A DNA stretch of 6,308 bases from an uncultured Planctomycetaceae bacterium (GTDB lineage Bacteria; Planctomycetota; Planctomycetia; Pirellulales; Pirellulaceae), in NCBI GenBank assembly GCA_937967755.1, contig CALBTA010000519.1, forward strand, positions 1-6,308. Reading direction: 5' to 3'. A program made the translations under genes and the position numbers. Position 1 is the first letter of the stretch. Each line of letters opens with the position of its first letter. This document shows positions 1 through 5,398 of this stretch, piece by piece. The notes under the pieces are model-generated. The model did not search any database. It had not been told where the DNA came from and saw only the letters and a list, made by a program, of their open reading frames with translations.

Positions 1-374
1 CGTTTTGGCTGTTGGACCTGGGGCTGAACGCTGAAGTTGAAAACATTCGACTGTTCAACCGTACCGATTGCTGTGGTGACCGCCTGGATGATTTTCGACT
101 TTCGCTGCTGGATGCGGCGATGAACGAAGTTGATGGTGTGGACGTAAACTCACCGCTGGGTGCCTCGGAAACTTTCTTCTTTGACGGACAAGTGGGGCGA
201 TTCGTGCAGATCCAATTCGAAGATGTGGGCACCGATCGAGTGCTCTCGCTGGCGGAGGTTCAAGTCTTTGGCGTAGTCGCAGTTCCCGAACCGGCAAGCA
301 TTGCATTGTGGTCGCTGCTGGGAATCGGCATTTGTGTCGGTGGCCTTATTCGACACCGTACCAAACACTGTTAA
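1..374 (+). CDS. F-type (fucolectin-like) lectin domain protein with PEP-CTERM tail, 3' end only
   Basis: The reading frame is open from the left edge (first whole codon at 3) and ends at TAA 372-374, so the N-terminus, including any signal peptide, lies outside the window. The visible part begins in a beta-sandwich domain: residues reading WLLDLG, then NRTDCCGDRL encoded at about 57-86, then the closing strand LSLAEVQVFG. The pattern R-x-D-C-C-x-x-R matches the fucose-binding motif of F-type lectins (family knowledge: Arg and Arg bind sugar hydroxyls, and the adjacent cysteines form a vicinal disulfide that packs on the fucose). The conserved upstream His would lie before the window. The tail has VPEPAS (282-299), a hydrophobic segment SLLGIGICVGG and a basic end RHRTK, which is the classic PEP-CTERM sorting signal for export and removal by an exosortase. 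Inferred role: a surface or extracellular glycan-binding protein. Specificity for fucose is not proven, because a generic F5/8 type C domain could look similar. Confidence 0.85.
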   Translation, partial: FWLLDLGLNAEVENIRLFNRTDCCGDRLDDFRLSLLDAAMNEVDGVDVNSPLGASETFFFDGQVGRFVQIQFEDVGTDRVLSLAEVQVFGVVAVPEPASIALWSLLGIGICVGGLIRHRTKHC

Positions 375-407
375 AACCATAGTCCATCTGATGACCAAAG
401 TGACAAC

Positions 408-457
408 AACCCGCTCCGCCAACTGCTCGTTGCAATTGGCTGGGCGGGTTTTCTTTT
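408..457 (+). terminator. Rho-independent terminator after the F-type lectin gene
   Basis: The arms at 408-422 and 436-450 form a 15-bp stem with one G-T wobble and one mismatch. The loop is 13 nt (423-435), and a T-rich tail (TTTTCTTTT, 449-457) follows. It lies 34 nt after the plus-strand stop codon. Read on the minus strand, the hairpin is followed by the weaker run TTGTTGT, so it may also stop transcripts from the convergent minus-strand genes. Confidence 0.8.
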
Positions 458-603
458 CGTCATGCAGCGAATATTCAGCGGTGGATAGCCACATCCGCTT
501 CGCATGAATTCGCGGCCACGTTGATGATCTCCTCCGAATGGCTCTACGAAACCGAGAAGGCTCTCTGATTTCGGGAGACTCGGATCATTTCGATCCGTGA
601 TGC
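458..603. other. Convergent intergenic remainder with a small dyad
   Basis: I see no convincing gene here. One perfect 6-bp inverted repeat, CGGATC / GATCCG, occupies 581-586 and 592-597 with a 5-nt spacer. It lies just after the stop of the minus-strand gene at 604. It could form a small 3' hairpin on that transcript but lacks a T-run, so it is only a weak terminator candidate. Confidence 0.4.
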
Positions 604-942
604 CTACAGCCATTCGACGACGACCGCGTCTCCGACTTTCAGCCCGAGCATGGCCCGGGCGCTTTCCCCGACAATCGTCAGGCGAAGGTGGTCGCCATCC
701 AAAATGGCGACGAAGGTCATTTCAGGTTCGCCGTGGTCAGGCGGATGGATTCCAATCGTCTGATGGCCGCTGCAACTGACGGCCACCCGCTCGTCGCGGG
801 GCGCACCTTCCAAGCGGTCGGCGGAGATGTCCGTCAACAGGTCGCCACTCTCCGTCGCCGAAGCGACAGTTCCTTCGATCTTGCCTGGCACGCTCAATCG
901 TCTCAGAGGCTGGCCCCGGTAGGACGAAAAACACGCTAGCAT
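604..942 (-). CDS. Stand-alone SAM-hydrolase C-terminal-domain-like protein
   Basis: This is a small protein of 112 residues from the ATG at 942-940. It aligns by eye over its last ~80 residues with the C-terminal domain of the SAM hydrolase encoded just upstream. Shared points are a starting I-x-G-x-V, the G-(D/N)-L-(I/L)-T-(N/D)-I turn, a central TIG(A/I)-type motif, a hydrophobic (F/A)-x-A-(I/L) strand, and a closing (A)-S/A-x-x-L-x-L-x-(I/V)-G segment ending in V-x-(I/V)-E. The N-terminal domain with the catalytic Asp-Arg-His is absent, so it should not be an active SAM hydrolase alone. It lies 133 nt downstream of the full-length gene on the same strand and is probably co-transcribed. 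The start is uncertain: no start has a good ribosome site, the family-like part begins only near residue 22, and TTG at 897 or GTG at 891 would give about 95-97 residues. Function is unknown; a partner or regulator of the enzyme is a guess. Confidence 0.65.
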   Translation of the reverse strand: MLACFSSYRGQPLRRLSVPGKIEGTVASATESGDLLTDISADRLEGAPRDERVAVSCSGHQTIGIHPPDHGEPEMTFVAILDGDHLRLTIVGESARAMLGLKVGDAVVVEWL

Positions 943-1075
943 TCTACGGATACCACTCGGGTTCGCCAAGGTAGATCGCAATCCAAGCTGCTAGACTCAG
1001 CCAGTGTAGCCGGCACTCTAACCCGTCGATTGTCGGGAAACAGGAAGAAGGGGTAAAGGAGAAATCGAACCGGCC
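943..1075. other. Spacer between the SAM hydrolase and its C-domain-like neighbour
   Basis: In the 133 nt between the two minus-strand genes I see no strong hairpin with a T-run and no clear promoter. Read on the minus strand it starts pyrimidine-rich after the upstream stop codon. Co-transcription of the two genes is therefore plausible, but the gap is long for a tight operon. Confidence 0.35.
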
Positions 1076-1876
1076 TTATGGTCCCGAGCCGTCGAATTCG
1101 ATCCGCACGATCGAGCCAATCTCGAGCACAAGTGATTCCGACGCATTGCCGTTCACAACGGCAACTTCCAACCGATCCGATGAACTGAATAAGGCGATCG
1201 CCGAACCGGATGGATAGTCTGCGTAGGTTTGCGAAATCGCGCCAATCGTTTGTTTATCAACTGACACAGTGCAAGCCTTCCCGGCAGACCAGGCGTCGAA
1301 TTGCGGGCGATGAATGTTCGTGATTAAATTGCCGAACGAATCAACGAAGACGACTTGCCCGGTGAGCGAACATTCGGTCATCGTCGCCACGGGCCAGTCG
1401 AGCATTTCAATCCGCTCGCACGGCGGCCCGATTTCTTCGCACTTCGCGCCAAGGGAAAGGTGGGCCGCCACCGGCCCCATGATGTCGCGGCCGTGAAACG
1501 TGCGGGAGATATCCTCCCGCCACAGGCTGGTGTTTGAAACCGTTCGCAATTCGCTAACCTCTCGCCCTTCGACAACGCCCGTCAGCAGGCCATTGTCGGG
1601 CGCGATAAACCAGTGCCCTTCGACAAGTGCGGCGACAATCGCCCGCTCGCTCCCTACGCCAGGATCAACCACCGCGACATGGATGGTCCCGACCGGAAAA
1701 TGCCATGCCGTATCGGTCAGCACGATCGCCCCTTCAAGGACGTTCTGCGGCCTGATGCTGTGAGCAACATCAACAATGTTTGCCACCGGCGAGATCGAAA
1801 GCATCGCCCCTTTCATCTGCGCGACGTAGGGGCTACTTGCGCCGAAATCAGTCGTTAGCGTGATGATCAGCGGCAT
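1076..1876 (-). CDS. SAM hydrolase / SAM hydroxide adenosyltransferase (DUF62 family)
   Basis: This 266-residue protein has the full two-domain layout of the family related to fluorinase and chlorinase, which uses water/hydroxide to cleave S-adenosylmethionine to adenosine and methionine. Visible motifs are TLTTDFG near the N-terminus, VDVAHSIRPQNVLEGA (about 35-50), VDPGVGSER (about 70-78), APDNGLLTGV (about 92-101), TFHGRD (about 126-131), and the C-domain strand VVFVDSFGNLITNI (about 175-188). The catalytic triad known from archaeal homologues (Asp, Arg seven residues later, and a His about 50 further on) is intact as D71, R78 and H128. The start is ATG 1876-1874, chosen because GAGGGAAAG sits directly before it; a TTG 18 nt upstream keeps the frame but would place that Shine-Dalgarno inside the gene. 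The biological role of these enzymes is unsettled. The gene is followed by a paralogous C-domain-only gene, and it diverges from the lectin gene at 2166. Confidence 0.93.
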   Translation of the reverse strand: MPLIITLTTDFGASSPYVAQMKGAMLSISPVANIVDVAHSIRPQNVLEGAIVLTDTAWHFPVGTIHVAVVDPGVGSERAIVAALVEGHWFIAPDNGLLTGVVEGREVSELRTVSNTSLWREDISRTFHGRDIMGPVAAHLSLGAKCEEIGPPCERIEMLDWPVATMTECSLTGQVVFVDSFGNLITNIHRPQFDAWSAGKACTVSVDKQTIGAISQTYADYPSGSAIALFSSSDRLEVAVVNGNASESLVLEIGSIVRIEFDGSGP

Positions 1877-1946
1877 CTTTCCCTCAATGTTCAAATCTCG
1901 CCCTCTAATTCGCTCTTGCGTTTTAAGTGGAATAGCGCAAAGCCTC

Positions 1947-1989
1947 CTTTACACCTATGCGCTTGGGTGTAAAGCCAAGTTTACACCTA
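1947..1989. repeat. TTTACACC repeat cluster, candidate operator or switch hairpin
   Basis: Three copies lie in the divergent intergenic region. Copy A is CTTTACACCTA (1947-1957), copy B is the inverted GGTGTAAAG (1966-1974), and copy C is TTTACACCTA (1980-1989). A and C share an identical 10-mer and start 32 nt apart, close to three DNA helical turns. A with B forms a 9-bp stem with a 10-nt loop. B with C forms an 8-bp stem with a 6-nt loop, so the two hairpins exclude each other. TTTACA also resembles a -35 box and occurs in both orientations. The position, 73-129 nt upstream of the SAM hydrolase start and about 180-220 nt before the lectin start, fits a regulator-binding site. No regulator is encoded in the window. 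Confidence 0.55.
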
Positions 1990-2004
1990 CTAGATGGACA
2001 GAAA

Positions 2005-2032
2005 TTGAAAAACCGCCGTAAGCCGTTACATA
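2005..2032 (+). promoter_or_regulatory. Weak candidate sigma-70-like promoter for the L-type lectin gene
   Basis: TTGAAA (2005-2010) and TACATA (2027-2032) are separated by 16 nt. The -35-like element is good, but the -10-like element matches the consensus at only three positions. It would leave a leader of about 125 nt before the ATG at 2166. This is a guess from spacing alone. The rest of the leader (2033-2150) contains only small, unconvincing dyads. Confidence 0.22.
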
Positions 2033-2165
2033 GAAACAACTTATGGCACCAGGGTGTATTTCGGAACGAGATTTGCACCACTTCACTCGTGGAACAGGGT
2101 TGTATGACGAATTCGGGTCAAACCGACTGGCGTAGCCCTTACCAAATTCAATCGGAGACCATTTG

Positions 2166-3794
2166 ATGCGTAATAGTTTTTGCTTCGTAGCGGCATTTGC
2201 CGCGTTGTGTGCCAGTGGGGCACATGCGGACCAGTTTACCCTGGCCGACTTTTCCGACGTCAGTTCGCTGACGTTAAACGGCAGCGCGTCCCAACAGGGA
2301 ACAGCCCTGCAGATCACACCCAATGCGGGCGGCCAAGCGGGGAGCGTTTACCGCACTGCTCCCGTCACACTCGCTCCAGACTTCGGCTTTAGCACCTTCT
2401 TCCAGGCGCGCATTGGAGCGGACGGCAGCGGTGGTGTCGACTGCTGCGGCGACTTCGCCGGAGCGGATGGGATGACGTTCGTCCTGCACAAGGGAACGAA
2501 TAATTCGCTGGGCGGTGGCGGTGGTGCGCTGGGTGCAGTCGGCGGCGGGACACCATTGGGTGCAGGCCTAGTGGTTGAACTTGACACCTGGCACGCGGGC
2601 AGTTTCGACCACCCCAGCAGCTTGAACACTAATGGCAACCACGTCGCCATTGGCGTGTTGAATGGCAGTGGGTTGGAAAGCCCGCAAAACAGCCTGGCGC
2701 AGACCGCTCCCGGCGCGATCGCCCAACTCACCAACGCTGCCGTGAAGAATGTCTGGGTTGACTACAACGGATTCACCGACCAACTCGATGTATTCGTCAG
2801 CGAAGCCGCGGCCAAGCCGGCAACCCCCACCCTCAGCAAGCACGTGAATCTCTCAACGGTCTTCGGCGGAGATCCAACGGGGATCGTGGCTGGGTTCACG
2901 GGCGCTACAGGGGGTGCCACCGCCGATCACGATGTGCTTTCGTGGTCGTTTGACAGCAGTGGCGCAGGAACTACACCACCTCCGTTGGGGACGGAAATTG
3001 TATCTTTTGACGGCACACAACCTGTTACAACAAATGGCAACGCCAGCTTTCTGCCGGATCGCTTGCGACTAACCGACGCGGCTGGCAACCAATCAGGCTC
3101 CGCGTTCTTGTCAGACCCAGTTCGATTTCCGGATGACAAGTCGTTTAACGCGGAATTCTCATTTGAAATTGCCAACGGCAGCGGCGATCAGGGGCAAGGC
3201 GGACCGTTGGGCGCCGACGGAATGACGTTCCTGATTCACAATGATGTTCGGGGCGACACAGCGATCAGCATTGGTGGTGGAAACCTAGGGATTGGTGGCG
3301 GGGGCGACGGCAACCGCATTACCCCTGTCCTGGCCATCGAACTCGATACTTGGAACGGCGGCGTCTTTGGTGATCCGAATCACGACCACGTTGGAATCAA
3401 CGTGCGCGAAGGTGACGCGGGAGGATCTAGCCTGGCCGCGACCGCACTGGGTGACTTCTCAGGGTTCCTCAACGACGGGACGGAGCGGTTCGTGTGGGTT
3501 GACTACGACGGCACGACCGATTTGCTCGAAGTGTTCATGGACACGGTCGACACTAAACCACTATCACCCATTCTGAGTACCAACGTCGACCTGGAACAGG
3601 TCTTCGGACCGACCAACGATTTGTTCGTTGGGTTTACCGGAGGAACCGGTGGCGCATTTGAAACGCACGACGTGTTGAGTTTCCAGATAAAGAAGAAGGT
3701 TGTGATGCCTGAGCGAACGACCATCTCGATCTGGTGCTTGATGGCCGCTGGACTTGCCGGATTTGGCTATGTTCGCTGCCGGCGTCGCAAGTAA
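2166..3794 (+). CDS. Secreted protein with two tandem L-type lectin domains and degenerate PEP-CTERM tail
   Basis: This is a 542-residue protein. The start is ATG 2166, with GGAG at 2154-2157 eight bases upstream; the TTG just before it is less likely. Residues 1-21 form a signal peptide ending AHA before DQ. Two homologous legume-lectin-like domains follow, about 22-265 and 277-508. Each carries the family's marks: GADGMTF (99-105 and 349-355, whose Asp is the usual sugar-binding Asp), a glycine-rich loop (115-128 and 369-382), the metal-site strand ELDTW (138-142 and 392-396), a following His before a hydrophobic strand (H159 and H408), W-V-D-Y (197-200 and 444-447), GFTG (243-246 and 489-492), and HDVLS. 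The tail is MPERTT (514-519), a hydrophobic segment to about 536, then RCRRRK. This is a PEP-CTERM layout in which the usual PEP reads PER. Inferred role: an exported, envelope-associated glycan-binding protein. The ligand is unknown, and exosortase recognition is less sure than for the protein at the left edge. Confidence 0.88.
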   Translation: MRNSFCFVAAFAALCASGAHADQFTLADFSDVSSLTLNGSASQQGTALQITPNAGGQAGSVYRTAPVTLAPDFGFSTFFQARIGADGSGGVDCCGDFAGADGMTFVLHKGTNNSLGGGGGALGAVGGGTPLGAGLVVELDTWHAGSFDHPSSLNTNGNHVAIGVLNGSGLESPQNSLAQTAPGAIAQLTNAAVKNVWVDYNGFTDQLDVFVSEAAAKPATPTLSKHVNLSTVFGGDPTGIVAGFTGATGGATADHDVLSWSFDSSGAGTTPPPLGTEIVSFDGTQPVTTNGNASFLPDRLRLTDAAGNQSGSAFLSDPVRFPDDKSFNAEFSFEIANGSGDQGQGGPLGADGMTFLIHNDVRGDTAISIGGGNLGIGGGGDGNRITPVLAIELDTWNGGVFGDPNHDHVGINVREGDAGGSSLAATALGDFSGFLNDGTERFVWVDYDGTTDLLEVFMDTVDTKPLSPILSTNVDLEQVFGPTNDLFVGFTGGTGGAFETHDVLSFQIKKKVVMPERTTISIWCLMAAGLAGFGYVRCRRRK

Positions 3795-3822
3795 GTTTCT
3801 TGGCTCTGTTACGAGAACATTT

Positions 3823-3857
3823 CGCCCGCTATTCTATCCCGAACAGCGGGCGTTTTT
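3823..3857 (+). terminator. Rho-independent terminator after the L-type lectin gene
   Basis: CGCCCGCT (3823-3830) pairs perfectly with AGCGGGCG (3845-3852), giving an 8-bp GC-rich stem with a 14-nt loop. Five T follow immediately (3853-3857). It sits 28 nt after the lectin stop codon. The minus-strand side lacks a T-run, so it acts mainly on the plus-strand transcript. Confidence 0.85.
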
Positions 3858-3858
3858 C

Positions 3859-3880
3859 GTGCGCGGTGTAAAGTGCGCAC
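3859..3880. repeat. Small hairpin 3' of gatB with a GGTGTAAAG loop
   Basis: GTGCGC (3859-3864) and GCGCAC (3875-3880) form a perfect 6-bp stem around a 10-nt loop. The loop contains GGTGTAAAG, the same 9-mer found inverted and direct at 1947-1974. It lies seven bases after the gatB stop on the minus strand and directly beside the lectin terminator. Without a T-run it is not a typical terminator for gatB, though it could act as a 3' stabilising structure. Confidence 0.4.
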
Positions 3881-3887
3881 AGCATCG

Positions 3888-5360
3888 TTAGTTCGCCACC
3901 AGGCGGATGCAAATTTCCTTCACTTTCGCTGGGTCGGCGTTGGGGTTTTGCTTTCGGGCCTGGCCGATGAGGGCTCCGACGGCTTTTGTCTTGCCGGCTT
4001 TTAGGTCGGCGACGACCTTGGGGTTGGCGGCCAAAAGTTCTCGGCAGAGGGATTCCAGTTCGGACTCATCGACCTTTTCGACGCCGAGGGCGCTGATCGC
4101 TTCGGCAGCCGATTGCCCGGTGTTCAGCATTTGGTCGAAGACCTCTTTGGCCCGGCTGTTGTCGAGATTACCAGTTTGGATAGTTTGCAGCAGCTCCGTC
4201 AGCGCACCGGCGGCTAGGGGGAATTGCTCGATTGTTGCTTCACGATCTTTCATTGCGCTGAAGACCGATTGCGTGACCCAATTGGCAGCCAACTTCCCAT
4301 CACCACTGCCTTCGGCGACCGCGGTGAAGTACTCTGCTACTGGCCTTCCGCCGGTGACGATTACATCGGCGTCGTATTGCGAGATTCCGTAAGAAGATTG
4401 CAAACGCTGACGCAGCGCCGCCGGCAATTCGCCCAAGCTGTCGCGCACCTGTTCCACTTGTTCCGCCGTGGTGATGATTGGAACCAGATCAGGATCGGGG
4501 AAGTAGCGGTAGTCGCTCGACTCTTCCTTGCTGCGCTGGCCCTTGGTGACTTGCTCCTTGTCGTGCCAGCCGCGGGTTTGCTTGGGAACGTCGCCTAGCT
4601 TCTGGCCCTTCTCCTGCCACACGCGCCACTGCCGGCCGGCTTCGAACTCCAGCGCCCTTTCGACGGCGCGGAAGCTGTTCATATTCTTGATTTCAACAAT
4701 GGGCGTGGCGATTTTGCCCTCGGGCGAGTCGACGTGGAGATTGATGTTGGCGTCCACCCGCAGGCTGCCTTGTTCCATATTGCAATCGGAAACACCCAGG
4801 TAGGTGAGCAGCAGTTTCAACTCGTTCAGGTAAGCCCGGGCTTCGGCGGGTGAGCGCATATCTGGCTCGCTGACGATTTCCAAAAGCGGCGTGCCGGTAC
4901 GGTTAAGATCGATTCGGCTGTCGGCCTTGCCCGCGTCTTCATCGTGCATGCTTTTGCCGGCATCTTCCTCTAAATGGGCACGAGTAATGCCGATCCGCTT
5001 CACGGGAAACTGATCCTTCGGGTCGCTAATTTCTAGCCAGCCACTTTGCGACATCGGCAAATCAAACTGGCTGATCTGATAGCCCTTGGGCAAATCGGGG
5101 TAGTAGTACTGCTTGCGGTCCCACTTGGTGAACTTGGGAATCTCGCAGTTGAGCGCCACCGCGGTTTGTAAAGAAAGCTCGTAAGCGTGGGCGTTCATCA
5201 CCGGCAGTGACCCCGGCATCCCGATGCAGACGGGGCAAGTCTGCGTATTCGGCGCAGCCCCGAAGGCCGTACTGCAGCGGCAGAAAAGCTTCGATTCGGT
5301 CAGAAGTTGCACGTGAACTTCCAGGCCGATGATGATCTGGTATTCAGTTGATTGAACCAC
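3888..5360 (-). CDS. gatB: Aspartyl/glutamyl-tRNA(Asn/Gln) amidotransferase subunit B
   Basis: GatB binds misacylated Glu-tRNA(Gln) or Asp-tRNA(Asn) and phosphorylates the acyl group in the cytoplasmic GatCAB complex, using ammonia from GatA. From GTG 5360-5358 the protein has 490 residues, normal for the family. Motifs in order: GLEVHVQL (12-19); a zinc-type cysteine set C27, C29, C42, C45; [14 protein letters not shown] (about 85-98); HLEEDAGK (129-136); [18 protein letters not shown] (about 151-168); [11 protein letters not shown] (about 195-205); [18 protein letters not shown] (about 223-240); and [10 protein letters not shown] (about 283-292). The last ~130 residues form the helical YqeY-like tRNA-binding tail, with [12 protein letters not shown] near the end. 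The start is the weak point: the frame stays open back to TTG 5426, GTGs at 5378, 5369 and 5360 all lie in a short repeat, and none has a clear Shine-Dalgarno. GTG 5360 is chosen because GatB proteins usually begin shortly before the GLEVHVQL strand. It follows gatA by 38 nt. Confidence 0.93.
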   Translation of the reverse strand: MVQSTEYQIIIGLEVHVQLLTESKLFCRCSTAFGAAPNTQTCPVCIGMPGSLPVMNAHAYELSLQTAVALNCEIPKFTKWDRKQYYYPDLPKGYQISQFDLPMSQSGWLEISDPKDQFPVKRIGITRAHLEEDAGKSMHDEDAGKADSRIDLNRTGTPLLEIVSEPDMRSPAEARAYLNELKLLLTYLGVSDCNMEQGSLRVDANINLHVDSPEGKIATPIVEIKNMNSFRAVERALEFEAGRQWRVWQEKGQKLGDVPKQTRGWHDKEQVTKGQRSKEESSDYRYFPDPDLVPIITTAEQVEQVRDSLGELPAALRQRLQSSYGISQYDADVIVTGGRPVAEYFTAVAEGSGDGKLAANWVTQSVFSAMKDREATIEQFPLAAGALTELLQTIQTGNLDNSRAKEVFDQMLNTGQSAAEAISALGVEKVDESELESLCRELLAANPKVVADLKAGKTKAVGALIGQARKQNPNADPAKVKEICIRLVAN

Positions 5361-5384
5361 GGATAACACGAAGGACACGGATCT
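5356..5384. repeat. Short intergenic repeat of 9-base period at the gatA-gatB junction
   Basis: CACG recurs at 5358, 5367 and 5376, in units CACGGATAA, CACGAAGGA and CACGGATCT. I recognise this as the type of low-complexity intergenic repeat (ACCACGGATAACACGAAGGACACGG-like) seen scattered in many unrelated bacterial genomes; that recognition is from memory. On the minus strand it supplies all three GTG codons available as GatB starts and leaves no visible ribosome-binding site between gatA and gatB. Confidence 0.6.
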
Positions 5385-5398
5385 TGTGAATGGTGCGA

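Noticed and set aside
371..613. Minus-strand open frame covering the convergent intergenic region
   Set aside because: It spans a terminator hairpin and has no protein features.
1947..1989. CRISPR-like array
   Set aside because: Units are only 8-10 nt, alternate in orientation and lack uniform spacers.
1955..2323. Minus-strand open frame across the divergent intergenic region into the lectin gene
   Set aside because: Its translation shows no recognisable motif, it overlaps the signal-peptide region of a well-supported gene, and it lacks a ribosome site.
2439..2453. DCCGD shared between L-type lectin domain 1 and the F-type lectin motif
   Set aside because: The surrounding sequence differs, the required Arg residues are absent in the L-type copy, and the folds are different, so this is likely coincidence.
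3907..4803. Long plus-strand open frames antisense to gatB
   Set aside because: They are shadows of the high-GC gatB coding strand with biased composition and no family features.
4940..4985. Repeated EDAGK in GatB as an unusual internal duplication
   Set aside because: The first copy is the conserved GatB motif; the second lies in a variable stretch and differs in codons, so it is ordinary divergence.
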